The notes under the pieces: generated by a model
Told to the model about the DNA's origin: nothing
Databases searched by the model: none
The model's input: only the letters and a program-made list of their open reading frames with translations
Part shown: positions 33,769 through 43,351 of the stretch, piece by piece
Position numbering within the stretch: the first letter of the stretch is position 1
Layout: each line of letters begins with the position of its first letter
Program-made: the position numbers and the translations under genes
Source: a virus
DNA length: 64,000 nt
Direction: 5' to 3' (one strand)
IMG/VR virus record: IMGVR_UViG_3300049489_000707
Location: 1-64,000 of that record

Positions 33769-34889
33769 TGAGTAAGGGTCCGACGAAGAGAGACGAAGCC
33801 TCTCAACGAGAGGCCCTCATCAAGCAGTACATCCGTGACCGTGCCGAAGCCCTGCAAGGCAAGGTAGTCCAGAAAGCAACCAAGAAAAACCTGGACTACC
33901 TTGCTGCTCAGGAGGTTTCTCTTGATCGCCAAGAGCAGATCGCCAAGCTCTTCTCGCAGCGCAAGTTCGTCCCCGTCTACAAGGGGAAGAAATCCAAGCA
34001 CACCGAGCGGAAGCTGAACCTGATGCTCAGTGACCTCCACTACGGGTCAGACCTCGACCCACGTCAGGTCAACTGTCGATTCGGACCAACAGAAGAATCA
34101 CGACGTACAGCAGCCATCGTGACTCAGGTGGCCGACTACAAGCGGCAGTACCGTCACGAGACGGAGCTGCACATCCACTTGATCGGCGACATCATCCAGG
34201 GGAAGTTGCACGACATCCAGTCTGCAGCCAACCTGACGGAACAGTTCGACCGAGCACTCCACAGTCTCATCTACGGCATCGAATTCCTGGCCACCGAGTT
34301 CAAGAAGGTCACGGTCGACACCAGCGTTGGCAATCACGGTCGAGACGCCATGCGTCATCCAGACCGAGCGATGCAGGACAAGTACGACTCGAATGAGTTC
34401 AGAATCTACCGAGCGATGAAGTACCGGTTCGCGAAGGTCCCGAACATCGAGTTCAACACCCCGATTCGAGGCTTCTACGTCTACGACCAGTTCGGGATGA
34501 AGGGCTTCATGACCCACGGGGACACCATCTTCAACCCTGGCTACCCTGGAAAGCTGATTCAAATCAAGAGCCTCCAGGAGCAAATCAACAAGTTCAAGTT
34601 GAGCCGGCGCGAGTACAACGACCTCAAGCTGGTTGGCTGTGGCCACGTCCACACCGCGATGAATGTGGACATCGATGAGACCACGGTCATCACGAACGGC
34701 TGCATGATTCCAAACGACGAGTATGCACAGAGCATCGGCATCTACAACACCCCCTGCCGCCAGCAGCTCTGGGAGACGGTCGACGGTCACATGTTCGGCG
34801 ACCACCGGCTCATTAAAATCGGCATCAACCACGACGAAGACTCCAGCCTGGACAGGGTAGTCCCCGTCTGGAAGGGTCTTGAGTCTTGA
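33768..34889 (+). CDS. Calcineurin-like metallophosphoesterase
   Basis: 373 residues. After about 75 basic helical residues the metal-binding motifs appear in order: LMLSDLHYG, LIGDIIQG, GNHGRDAM, MTHGDTI and GCGHVH. The distances fit a complete two-metal calcineurin fold. GNHG in place of GNHD/E is a variation. The substrate is unknown; phage members act on DNA ends, cyclic phosphates or nucleotides. It overlaps neighbours by one and four bases. It is one of three such enzymes here (18335, 33768, 51587). Confidence 0.75.
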   Translation: MSKGPTKRDEASQREALIKQYIRDRAEALQGKVVQKATKKNLDYLAAQEVSLDRQEQIAKLFSQRKFVPVYKGKKSKHTERKLNLMLSDLHYGSDLDPRQVNCRFGPTEESRRTAAIVTQVADYKRQYRHETELHIHLIGDIIQGKLHDIQSAANLTEQFDRALHSLIYGIEFLATEFKKVTVDTSVGNHGRDAMRHPDRAMQDKYDSNEFRIYRAMKYRFAKVPNIEFNTPIRGFYVYDQFGMKGFMTHGDTIFNPGYPGKLIQIKSLQEQINKFKLSRREYNDLKLVGCGHVHTAMNVDIDETTVITNGCMIPNDEYAQSIGIYNTPCRQQLWETVDGHMFGDHRLIKIGINHDEDSSLDRVVPVWKGLES

Positions 34890-35287
34890 CTGAAGACGAG
34901 CTGTTCTTCGCTGTGGATACTGTGCGTGATGAGCTAAGGAAGGCTCGCGAGACGCATAGGCAGCACTCGGCCTATCTCGAAGCTCAGGCTAAGATGGTTG
35001 ACCGAAACGAACAAATCCGGAAGTCCCTCGTGGACGCCCTGAACCACCTGTTCACCTGCCCAGTCGTTTCGATTGGGGAGTACAGGTCCCTTACCGATGG
35101 TCTGCGCAACATAAACCGCCAACTGGGCGACCTCCAAGAGAAGCGCACTCAGTCACTGAAGAAACGAAACCAGGCGGCTTTGGAAATTCCAAAGCTTGAA
35201 GCTCAGCTGGTGGATCTTGAACTACAGTGGGACCGATACGCACCTCCCCGGGTTGTCCTGGAGTTCAAGAGAAATGACAAGCAATGA
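34886..35287 (+). CDS. Hypothetical coiled-coil protein (TTG start)
   Basis: 133 residues, nearly all helix with heptads (ELRKARETHRQHSAYLEAQA; LEIPKLEAQLVDLELQ) around a short non-helical part with VVSIGEYRSL. TTG at 34886 overlaps the upstream stop (TTGA), arguing for coupling. Not recognised. Confidence 0.5.
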   Translation: MTEDELFFAVDTVRDELRKARETHRQHSAYLEAQAKMVDRNEQIRKSLVDALNHLFTCPVVSIGEYRSLTDGLRNINRQLGDLQEKRTQSLKKRNQAALEIPKLEAQLVDLELQWDRYAPPRVVLEFKRNDKQ

Positions 35288-35495
35288 AGCCAAGCAGTTG
35301 ATCGAAACGGAACCGGACTTTGTCTACATGAAGAGGTTTGACTACAGCCTCAACAAGCTCATGGACAGGTACCCGGATGGAGCCCCTACCAAGATCATCG
35401 CCCAAGCCATGATGATGACCGAAGACGAGGTCGAAGAGCTGTACGAGGCGGTCATCGTGAAGATGCGCGCCGCGTTGAAGGTGGAGCTTGACTAA
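35274..35495 (+). CDS. Hypothetical small helical protein, HTH-like
   Basis: 73 residues from the ATG at 35274, which overlaps the previous gene by 14 bases. KIIAQAMMMTEDEVEELYEAVI resembles a helix-turn-helix (helix, TEDE turn, recognition-like helix), as in sigma region 4 or small repressors, but the match is weak. It stands directly before the DNA polymerase gene. Confidence 0.5.
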   Translation: MTSNEAKQLIETEPDFVYMKRFDYSLNKLMDRYPDGAPTKIIAQAMMMTEDEVEELYEAVIVKMRAALKVELD

Positions 35496-35524
35496 GCTGC
35501 GTTTTCTGCCACCCTAGAGGTAAG

Positions 35525-38500
35525 ATGAAGAATCTCAAAAACTTCGCGACGCCACACTCTCATGTTCGCAGCTTCGACAGCGCCTCCACCCCGGAGGCGT
35601 TTGCGCTTCGAGAGCTTGAACTGGGTGGCGAGTACCTGACAGTGACCGACCACGGCACCCTGGAAGCCAACCGGCACATCTACGACCTGTGCCAGAACGA
35701 CAAGCGTTTCAAGGGCAAGCTGACGCCCATCATGGGTCTGGAGGGGTACTTCCGGGACGACGACTGTCCGATCCTCAAAGAGGCCGGCATCAACAAGGAC
35801 GACAAGGGTACTTTCGCCGAGCACCTGAAGTACATGCACTTGACCATGCACTTCATGGACCAGGAGGCCCAGGAGACGGCCACCAGGTTGATTAGCAAGG
35901 CGGACCTGCGAGCTGAGAAGCACGGCTCCGAGCGCAAGCCCTTGTTCGGCTGGGCCGACCTCGAAGAGCTGGGCTCGAAGAACATCACCTTCTGCAGCTC
36001 CTGCCTCATCGGCATGGTGAGCCGCCACCTGCTGGCCCACGACGACTACAAGACGGCCATCCGGTACTACGACCGCATCCGGTCCCTGGTGAAGCCTGGG
36101 AACTTCTACGTGGAGCTGTTCCCGCACGTCTGCGACAAGAACTGGGACGCCGGCACCTTCCTGAAGTACGCCGATGGCTCCGAAGAGAAGCTCCCCGACT
36201 GGAAGAACCTGGCCATCTTGGACGTTAACGGCAAGGAATACAAGGCTAAGGCCTTGGAGGTCGCCGAGGACTTCGCCAAGAACGCCGAGAATGCCCGGGA
36301 GAAGTACGTCAAGCTGGTGGGTGTCATGCAGAACCGCAAGATGACCCCGCTGGAGGCTCCCAAGGTTATCCTGGGAGCCGAACGACGCGAGGGGTACCTC
36401 TACAACGAGTGCAAGCCCTGGGCTCCCGACCGTGACGTCATGCTGGGCGTCAACCGCTTCGTGATGGAGATTGCCCGCCGGTATGGGGACAAGATTCTCA
36501 TCAGCGACGACAGCCACTTCGCCAAGGCTGAAGAGAAGGTCGCCCAGGACATTCGCCTGGGGCAGAATGGCAACTGGCGCTTCGCCACCAGCTACCATCG
36601 TTTCAGCAACGATGAGGCGTGGTCTTACTTTCGAACCAAGATGGATGTACCATTGGCGCAGTTCGAGGAGTGGGTCGAGAACAGCCACGAGTGGGGCTCG
36701 CGCTTCAAGGACTTCAAGTTCACTCCTCGGAAGTCGCTGCCGACCAATTTCTACCCTGCCGAGACCCTCAAGCACACCATCGAGCTGGTCAAGAAGCACG
36801 GCCGCATGGACTGGAACAACCAGGGCCAGCGGGAACGGCTGCAGGCGGAGATTAACCTCCTTCACTACAACGGCACCATCGACCTCCTGCCCTACTTCTT
36901 CATCGACGAAGAGGTCTGCGACATGTACCTGCGCAGGGGCGAGCTGACAGGCCCTGGACGCGGTTCCGCTGCAGGCCTGGAGCTGGCGTACGACCTGGGT
37001 ATCACCCACGTCGACCCCCGCCGGTACGGTCTCAGTATGGACCGCTTCATGACGAAGACCCGCATCGAATCTGGCAAGCTGCCCGACATCGACCAGGACC
37101 TTCCACACCGCGACTTCCTCGTCGACCCCAACGACAGCACCAAAGGCTGGCTCACTGAGCGTTTCGGCGAATGTGTCTCGCAGATCTCCACCGACACCAC
37201 CATGAAGCTGCGCTCGTCCATCAAGGACGTCTTCCGCGCTCTCCATGGCACGGCAGGGGTGCAGGCCATCTCCCCGCTGACCAATGAGCTGCCCATGCCC
37301 CCGCAGGGCATCACGGACGCCGAGTTCGTGTTCGGCTACAAAGGTTCCGACGGGACCTGGACTCCAGGCATCATCGAGACGGACCCTGTCCTCCAGGGCT
37401 TCGCAAAGCAGTACCCCAACGAATGGAGCATCGTCCAGAAGTGCCTCGGTATGACCCGCCAGAAGGGCCGGCACGCCTGCGCCTTTGTCATCGCCGACGA
37501 GCCAATCTCCAACTTCATCCCCATCACGACTGTCGGCGGCGTCCGGGTCACCCAGTACACTGCCAGCACGGTGGAGTCCTCGGGCGGCTTGAAGATGGAC
37601 TTCCTCATCGTCAACTCGCTCAAGGACATCGGAGCCTGCATCCGCCTGATTCAGGACCGCCATGCTCCCGAGCACGCGGCTATGTGGGCCAAGGCTCGTG
37701 GCGGCCTAACGAAGGAGGAGGAGATTCCTGGCATGCGGCTGAACGGCAAGTTCGTGCCTGCCATCCGCTGCGTGCCCAAGAACGGCCAGTTCTACGACAT
37801 CTGGGACCTGCCCGAAGACCAGCCGGTGTTCCACGACATCTGCGAAGGCAAGACCGAGTCTGTGTTCCAGTTCAACACCTCAGGCGCTAAGCTTCTGCTC
37901 AGGAACTTCGACGCAGTGCGCTTTACCGAGCCCGACGGCACGGTCCACAAGGGCCTGGACTCAATCGAAGCGCTCGCTGCCTTCACCGCTCTGGACCGCC
38001 CTGGCCCCCTCGACTACTACATGGAGGATGGCAACGGCGGGAAGCACAACATGCTCGTGGAGTTCGCCCGTCGCGCCCGTGGCCTGCCCGACTCTGGCGA
38101 CTCATTGCCCATTCTCAGGGAGCTGTTGCCTGAGACCTACGGCGTCATCGTGTACCAGGAGCAGCTGACCAAAATCTACCAGCAGCTCGGTGGTACCACC
38201 GGCGCTGAGGCAGATGAGTTCCGCGTCCATATCTCGAAGAAGCAGATGGCCAAGGTCATCAAGGACAAGGAAGTCTTCGTGCGTGGCGCCTACCCTCGCC
38301 TTGGCGAGGAGACCTCAGAGAAGCTCTGGGCGATGATGGAGACCTTCGCTCGGTACGGCTTCAACAAGAGTCACGCCGTGTGTTACGTGGTCATTGGCTA
38401 CGCTTGCGCTTGGCTGAAGCACCACTATCCGCTGGAGTGGTGGACGTCGGTGCTCAAGAATGCCGACCGCAATGAAATCAATGAGAAGTTCTGGGTCCAC

Positions 38501-39517
38501 TGCGGCAAGCTCATTGACGTGCCTGATATCAAGCTCAGCGGGTCCCACTTCGAGATTCAGAACAACCGCATCCGAGCACCCCTCTGGCTGCTCAGGGGCA
38601 TCGGCGACAAGGCTCAAGAGCAAATCTCCGCGAATAGCCCCTACGAGAGCGTGGTCGACTTCGCCCAGAAGATTGAAGCCTGGCGCCTGAAGAATGCCAC
38701 GATGGTCACCCGGAAGAAGAAAGACAAGAAGACCGGCGAGGAGATCGAGGTGTTGAGTCAGCGCCTGGCGACCACGGCCCTGAACAGCCGCGTCATCACC
38801 ACCCTGGTAGTCAGTGGGGCCATGGATAGTCTCTTTGGTGACGTAGTCATCGCCGATGAGCACTACCCGATGACCCTCGGCCAGAAGCTGGCCGCCTACG
38901 AGGAAGCCCAGCTGGCGGCAAGCGGCAAGAAGAAGAAAAAGAAGAAGGAGGTGGAGCTGCGCACCATCGACCCTCTGGTGCAATACCAGATGCGCAAGCA
39001 GATCCTCCCCGCGCTAAGCGAGCCGCTCAATGAGCTGGTGAAGCCGCTGGTCAAAGACAAGTTCGTCAAAATCGACGGGCGCGACTTTGTTCATCACAAG
39101 GTGATGGGCAACCGAGAGGGCTACAATGACTACCCCTTGGCTACGCCCAATGTCATCGAGCAGATCGTCAACTCGAACCTCTCCACGGAAATCATCTTCG
39201 CCGCCATCGGCTACGTGAACGGCGACCGACGCTTCCGGTACGACAACAAAAACCCCAAGCCTGGCGAGCCCAAGACCAAGACGGCGTCGGAGTTGACAGT
39301 CGACGTAGAGGGCGTTACCATCAAGGCTGTCAAGTGGCCCCTCGACAGCGGACTTCCTCCGCCGTTCCAGAATGACCTCACCGGGGCTGTGGTAGTCTGC
39401 CTCTACAGGAAGCGACCCAAGAAGGGCGTGACTGTAGACGACGTACTGGTTGTCCAGCCTTCCCTGGACCAAAAACTCGAAGAAGCATCACCTGAACCTG
39501 AGGAATCTAATGACTGA
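35525..39517 (+). CDS. dnaE: DNA polymerase III alpha subunit-type replicative polymerase
   Basis: 1330 residues. An N-terminal PHP domain is shown by PHSHVRSF and TVTDHGTLEAN. The C-family catalytic core follows: GPGRGSAAGLELAYDLGI, LPDIDQDLPHRD (two of three Asp), LKMDFLIVNSLKDIG (third Asp), VFQFNTSGAKLLL, ALDRPGPLDYYME and YGVIVYQEQLTKIYQQLGG. Then come YGFNKSHAVCYVVIGYACAWLK in the fingers and a helix-hairpin-helix around LLRGIGDKA. A Lys-rich insert (KKKKKKEVELR) lies near residue 1140. It should be the main replicase. Its clamp and clamp loader are not in the window. The stop overlaps the next ATG. Confidence 0.92.
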   Translation: MKNLKNFATPHSHVRSFDSASTPEAFALRELELGGEYLTVTDHGTLEANRHIYDLCQNDKRFKGKLTPIMGLEGYFRDDDCPILKEAGINKDDKGTFAEHLKYMHLTMHFMDQEAQETATRLISKADLRAEKHGSERKPLFGWADLEELGSKNITFCSSCLIGMVSRHLLAHDDYKTAIRYYDRIRSLVKPGNFYVELFPHVCDKNWDAGTFLKYADGSEEKLPDWKNLAILDVNGKEYKAKALEVAEDFAKNAENAREKYVKLVGVMQNRKMTPLEAPKVILGAERREGYLYNECKPWAPDRDVMLGVNRFVMEIARRYGDKILISDDSHFAKAEEKVAQDIRLGQNGNWRFATSYHRFSNDEAWSYFRTKMDVPLAQFEEWVENSHEWGSRFKDFKFTPRKSLPTNFYPAETLKHTIELVKKHGRMDWNNQGQRERLQAEINLLHYNGTIDLLPYFFIDEEVCDMYLRRGELTGPGRGSAAGLELAYDLGITHVDPRRYGLSMDRFMTKTRIESGKLPDIDQDLPHRDFLVDPNDSTKGWLTERFGECVSQISTDTTMKLRSSIKDVFRALHGTAGVQAISPLTNELPMPPQGITDAEFVFGYKGSDGTWTPGIIETDPVLQGFAKQYPNEWSIVQKCLGMTRQKGRHACAFVIADEPISNFIPITTVGGVRVTQYTASTVESSGGLKMDFLIVNSLKDIGACIRLIQDRHAPEHAAMWAKARGGLTKEEEIPGMRLNGKFVPAIRCVPKNGQFYDIWDLPEDQPVFHDICEGKTESVFQFNTSGAKLLLRNFDAVRFTEPDGTVHKGLDSIEALAAFTALDRPGPLDYYMEDGNGGKHNMLVEFARRARGLPDSGDSLPILRELLPETYGVIVYQEQLTKIYQQLGGTTGAEADEFRVHISKKQMAKVIKDKEVFVRGAYPRLGEETSEKLWAMMETFARYGFNKSHAVCYVVIGYACAWLKHHYPLEWWTSVLKNADRNEINEKFWVHCGKLIDVPDIKLSGSHFEIQNNRIRAPLWLLRGIGDKAQEQISANSPYESVVDFAQKIEAWRLKNATMVTRKKKDKKTGEEIEVLSQRLATTALNSRVITTLVVSGAMDSLFGDVVIADEHYPMTLGQKLAAYEEAQLAASGKKKKKKKEVELRTIDPLVQYQMRKQILPALSEPLNELVKPLVKDKFVKIDGRDFVHHKVMGNREGYNDYPLATPNVIEQIVNSNLSTEIIFAAIGYVNGDRRFRYDNKNPKPGEPKTKTASELTVDVEGVTIKAVKWPLDSGLPPPFQNDLTGAVVVCLYRKRPKKGVTVDDVLVVQPSLDQKLEEASPEPEESND

Positions 39518-40280
39518 ACTTGAAGCCGCGCTCACGAAGTACGCCGAAGCAAAGGCCCTTGCCGAAAGCAATCTTGAGGAGGTGCCACGGAACGTCCGCC
39601 CGGGTCGAGAGTCTCAGAAGCGGGAGGCGGCCGAGGCCCTTGAAGGACTTCGAGACACCTACGGTGAGGCCCTTCGAAAGGTCACCTTCGGCATCAGCGT
39701 GAATGGGCCCGGCACTGAAACCTTTGTCCAGAAGGCTGTGGAAGAGGCCGAGGTCATCGTGGTCGCCGCAGATGCTCTCTACCGACGTATCGCAGATCGA
39801 GTGGCACCCACCATCGGAAACGGCGAGTTTGGCGTCAGCCAGTACAGCGCGGTCATCCAGGAGATGCGCACTATCGGCGGTGAGATGAATGTCGTCAGCA
39901 TGCCCAGCCCCCGTTGGAGCGAACCGGTGAACGTGGGCGACTACAACGGGCTTCTCAAGCACATCACCGGCATGGTAGACTCCAGCGTTGGGACCGACTT
40001 GACGGCCTTGTTCGTCAACCGGCAAATCCTCGACAGCGCCCTGAAAGCTGGCGTAAATCGGAACACCGTCCCGGTCGTTATTACCGGGTTGACGCAGGGC
40101 GCGGAGCCTCAGTTTCTCACCAAGGCCTTTCAGCCAGGCCGCAACGCAGTAGTCCGAACAACAGAGGAGGCAATCACCACAGAGTACGTACTTGAAGTCT
40201 TCAACAACATCAAAAAGACCTTGAAATCACTGAAAACCACAGCAGCACCAAAAACCAACACCAAACAAACCCAAGAGTAG
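39510..40280 (+). CDS. Hypothetical protein between polymerase and SSB-like genes
   Basis: 256 residues from the ATG at 39510, overlapping the polymerase stop by 8 bases. Mixed alpha/beta: helical N-terminus, FVQKAVEEAEVIVVAADALYRRIADR in the middle, and a basic Thr/Lys-rich tail. Not recognised. Position suggests a replication accessory role, possibly DNA-binding through the tail. Confidence 0.55.
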   Translation: MTELEAALTKYAEAKALAESNLEEVPRNVRPGRESQKREAAEALEGLRDTYGEALRKVTFGISVNGPGTETFVQKAVEEAEVIVVAADALYRRIADRVAPTIGNGEFGVSQYSAVIQEMRTIGGEMNVVSMPSPRWSEPVNVGDYNGLLKHITGMVDSSVGTDLTALFVNRQILDSALKAGVNRNTVPVVITGLTQGAEPQFLTKAFQPGRNAVVRTTEEAITTEYVLEVFNNIKKTLKSLKTTAAPKTNTKQTQE

Positions 40281-40293
40281 GACCAAAAACCAA

Positions 40294-41526
40294 ATGAGCG
40301 ACAATCAAAACCTTGAAGTGGACGGAAGCGAGAACCTGGACGATTTCTTCGGAACTGCGAAGAGCGGCTCGGACATGAACTGGAAGATGCACGCGCTGAA
40401 GGACGACGGCTCGGCAAACATCTTCCGTATCGCACCCCCTGTGAAGAGCCTGAAGAATGTGGGCAAGTGGAAGATCTACGACAAGCTCCACTACGGCTAC
40501 ACGGTCCCCAACGACCAGAATGCCGACAAGCCCCGGCACAAGCCCTTCCGCTGCATCGAGAAGAAGAACCGCGCCACCAACATGATCGAGCAGGACTGCC
40601 CTGAGTGTGCGCTCCTGAAGGCGAAGGAAGACGAGATCACCGCAGTGGTCAATCAGTACATCGCCCAGGGCAAGAGCCCTGCCGAGGCTGAGGAGTACGT
40701 CAAGGGTGCTCGCAAGATTCTGCGTGAGCACAATCTCGACAAGAAGTGGTACCTCCTGGCCAAGAACCTGGCTGGCGAGTGGGGCACCCTGAAGCTTGGC
40801 CACCGCGCCATGACGGCCCTCGACGACGCTCGCACGAAGTACATGAAGGAGAATGGCGGTGTCGATCCGCTGGACGCCCGCAGTGGGGTCTGGTTCGAGT
40901 TCACTCGTCAGGGCAAGGGCCTGGAAACCCGCTACACGGCGACCATCGCCATGGAGAGCCTTGGTCGTGGTCAGTTCCAGGTGAAGTCTGGAGCACTGAC
41001 CGCAGTCGACGCTGAGGCCCTCAAGAAGTGCCCCGACCTGGCCAAGTTGAACGACAACAAGTCGCTCAGCTACGACCAGATTCTCGCGCTGGTTCGTTCT
41101 GGTGGCGAGCCCTCGGTGGTGGCGGCCGTATTCAACACGACCCGCCGAACGGAACAGGCACCCGCCTCGACTCCTGAGCCCACTCGTACCGGGGCCAGTG
41201 CTGGTACCGGTTACGCAGCGGCACCGACCCCGGTGCAACCGCCTGCTCCAGTGGCCCAGGCGGCCCCTGCAGCGACGACGCCTGCTCAGGATGCCCGTGC
41301 GGCCCTCCTGGCGCAGCTGGCAGCTCTGGACGCAGCTGCGGCCCAGCCGACGACCCAAAAGGTGGCAGCCGCTGTTGAGACCATCACTGGCCACAAGGTG
41401 GTTTCGGTGACCACCGCCGCCCCGGCAGCATCCAAGCCGGCGGCTGCGGAGGCGCCCGTTGGCGACCTGATGAAGCTGGACGCAGCCGACTTCCTCAAGC
41501 TGTTCCCTGACCCGAACAAGAAGTAA
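40294..41526 (+). CDS. Probable single-stranded DNA-binding protein (gp32-like)
   Basis: 410 residues. Residues 35-260 contain a likely OB-type core: NIFRIAPPVKSLKNVGKWKIYDKLHYGY, then FRCIEKK, a zinc-site-like CPECALLKAKEDE, KWYLLAKNLAGEW, and VWFEFTRQGKGLETRYTATI. This follows the order of gp32-like proteins (W-x-x-R-F-x-P, Cys-x-x-Cys, aromatic strands). From about 290 it is Ala/Pro-rich and disordered, ending acidic-aromatic (LDAADFLKLFPDPNKK), as SSB tails do. It also has DDFFGTAK near the N-terminus, shared with the next gene's C-terminus. A strong terminator follows. Confidence 0.62.
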   Translation: MSDNQNLEVDGSENLDDFFGTAKSGSDMNWKMHALKDDGSANIFRIAPPVKSLKNVGKWKIYDKLHYGYTVPNDQNADKPRHKPFRCIEKKNRATNMIEQDCPECALLKAKEDEITAVVNQYIAQGKSPAEAEEYVKGARKILREHNLDKKWYLLAKNLAGEWGTLKLGHRAMTALDDARTKYMKENGGVDPLDARSGVWFEFTRQGKGLETRYTATIAMESLGRGQFQVKSGALTAVDAEALKKCPDLAKLNDNKSLSYDQILALVRSGGEPSVVAAVFNTTRRTEQAPASTPEPTRTGASAGTGYAAAPTPVQPPAPVAQAAPAATTPAQDARAALLAQLAALDAAAAQPTTQKVAAAVETITGHKVVSVTTAAPAASKPAAAEAPVGDLMKLDAADFLKLFPDPNKK

Positions 41527-41537
41527 ACCAGAGGACT

Positions 41538-41573
41538 AGGCCCTACCCGTCACCTTGATGGGTAGGGCCTTTT
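41538..41573 (+). terminator. Rho-independent terminator after SSB-like gene
   Basis: Perfect 11-bp stem AGGCCCTACCC (41538-41548) with GGGTAGGGCCT (41560-41570), an 11-base loop and a short T-run. It lies 11 bases after the SSB-like stop and 10 bases before the next ATG, so it probably sets SSB-like transcript above the downstream recombination genes. Confidence 0.85.
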
Positions 41574-41582
41574 CATACCCAA

Positions 41583-42188
41583 ATGAGCGAACTCACAGTT
41601 ATTCGTGTGCCCAGAGCCGATCCAAACCTGCCCCCGCTGGTGTTGGACTTGGCTGAAATCTACGTGGCTCTCGGCAGAAAGGACGAGGTGGCCATCGTCA
41701 ACTCTCACAAGGCCCCCGAGCTTCTCTCCCTCTTCAACATCGCATACCTCAACGCCAGCCGCATCCTGAACGCCCTGCAGTACGAGCTGACGCTGGTGGA
41801 GCATTCGATTCGAGAGATCAAGGCCATCATCCTTATGGACCGGATGAAGGACATCTTGGAGAAGAGTGGCCTGGCCAACTCCCGAAACCCTCTTGGCAGT
41901 GAAGACATCCGCCAGGCGGTCTACGAGCGCGACCCCGACTACAAGCGGGCTACCACGCTCGCTGAGAACATCGGATGCTACATCACCCAGGTCTCTGACT
42001 TCCGAAGGTTCTTCCAGAACTCCTTCGATTCCGTCAAGAAAATCATGGGCTCGGAAGCAATGGGCAGCTACAGTAGACAGAACCCCAATCTGGTGGCATC
42101 CTTGTCTGGTAGCGGTAGCAACAACCAGACCACCAACAACCAGGCTCTTCAGGAGCCGCCCGATGACTTCTTCGGGACTGCGAGGTAA
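41583..42188 (+). CDS. Possible UvsY-like recombination mediator
   Basis: 201 residues. Mostly helical (SIREIKAIILMDRMKDILEKSG; DFRRFFQNSFDSVKKIMGS), with a disordered Ser/Asn-rich stretch and the final DDFFGTAR. It stands directly before the RecA/UvsX gene and after SSB, where a mediator that loads the recombinase on SSB-coated DNA would be expected. This is inference from place and helical character only. The DDFFGTA end recurs in the SSB-like protein. There is no visible Shine-Dalgarno before the ATG, which begins 10 bases after the terminator. Confidence 0.45.
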   Translation: MSELTVIRVPRADPNLPPLVLDLAEIYVALGRKDEVAIVNSHKAPELLSLFNIAYLNASRILNALQYELTLVEHSIREIKAIILMDRMKDILEKSGLANSRNPLGSEDIRQAVYERDPDYKRATTLAENIGCYITQVSDFRRFFQNSFDSVKKIMGSEAMGSYSRQNPNLVASLSGSGSNNQTTNNQALQEPPDDFFGTAR

Positions 42189-42190
42189 CA

Positions 42191-43348
42191 GTGAGCACCA
42201 AAACCAATCGAAAGTTCATGGAGCGTCTCATCAAGGGCCCGGGTGCGGTGTTGGCAACCCGCAACGTCCATGCCGATGTCATCGACAGCCCCAGCCCCGG
42301 CCTGAACTTCACGTTCGGCAATGGCCAGGGCCTGCCCGCTGGCTATTCGCTGCTTCTCTACGGCCCTCCCCGTGGTGGTAAGTCAATCATCTGTTCGGCC
42401 CTCGCCGGGCAGGTTCACAGGAACGACCCAGACGCCTTCGTGGTGAAGTACAACACGGAGTTCCGCGAGGACGCTCAGCTCGACGACAGCCAGCGTCGGG
42501 TTTGGGGTATCGACCCCGACCGCTACATCGGCTACGACCGCAATGACCCGGAGATTTTCGACCACATCGAGAAGGACCTCGCAGCCAACTGCCAGGATGG
42601 CATGAAGCTGAAGCTGGTCATCATCGACTCCATCAACATGATGCAAGGCCGGCGAGCCATGAACGCCGACACGGTCATGCAGCAGCAGGTCGGTGACAAC
42701 GCTGCGACCATCCAGGAAGGCCTCCGTCGTATCCTCCCCATCCAGCGCAAGCACAACTTCGCCCTCATCCTCACCAGCCACGTGCGCTCGGTGATGGACA
42801 AGAAGGCGGCCAACGCTGCGAACGTCTACCTGACTCACGACACGGCAGTGCGACCGGCGGTCAGCTGGGCAGTCCAGCACCACTGCGAGTACTTCATGTT
42901 CGTGAACCCGGCTGGTGGCCAGGACGGCAAGAAGGACATGCTTGGCAACGAATTCACCAACTCCGGTGTCGAGGACATGTACGGCAACAAGGACAAGACA
43001 GCCCACAAGGTCCGGGTGCGCATGATGGACGCGACGATTGGACCCAAGGGCCGCAATGCCGAGTTCACGCTCGACTACCGGCGTGGCATCATCAATGTCC
43101 ATGAGGAGGTCTTCCAGCTCGGCCTCAGCTGTGGCATCATCACCAAGCCCAACAACGTCATGCACGAGTTCGACGGCAAGTCATGGAAGGGAAAGGAAGC
43201 GATGCTCACCGCACTCAAGGACGACCCCGACTTGCAGAGGAAGATTCTCCAGGAGCTGAAGACTCGCGACCTGGCCGGCTTCTACGCCAACGCTGGCGAA
43301 GCACCGACGGAAGAAGAGAAGAAGGCAACCGGACTCACCTTCGAGTGA
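42191..43348 (+). CDS. uvsX: RecA/UvsX-like recombinase
   Basis: 385 residues from GTG at 42191. P-loop GPPRGGKS (58-65), a catalytic Glu-like TEFREDAQL stretch, Walker B LKLVIIDSINMM, and the conserved LTSHVRSVMDKK and loop region. This is the strand-exchange protein of the phage, working with SSB, the possible mediator, SbcCD and the UvsW-like helicase. The C-terminus is acidic. It follows the possible mediator by 2 bases. Confidence 0.85.
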   Translation: MSTKTNRKFMERLIKGPGAVLATRNVHADVIDSPSPGLNFTFGNGQGLPAGYSLLLYGPPRGGKSIICSALAGQVHRNDPDAFVVKYNTEFREDAQLDDSQRRVWGIDPDRYIGYDRNDPEIFDHIEKDLAANCQDGMKLKLVIIDSINMMQGRRAMNADTVMQQQVGDNAATIQEGLRRILPIQRKHNFALILTSHVRSVMDKKAANAANVYLTHDTAVRPAVSWAVQHHCEYFMFVNPAGGQDGKKDMLGNEFTNSGVEDMYGNKDKTAHKVRVRMMDATIGPKGRNAEFTLDYRRGIINVHEEVFQLGLSCGIITKPNNVMHEFDGKSWKGKEAMLTALKDDPDLQRKILQELKTRDLAGFYANAGEAPTEEEKKATGLTFE

Positions 43349-43351
43349 CGG

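Noticed and set aside
35492-37675. 727-codon open frame on the minus strand
   Set aside because: Antisense shadow of the DNA polymerase gene, which has complete catalytic motifs.
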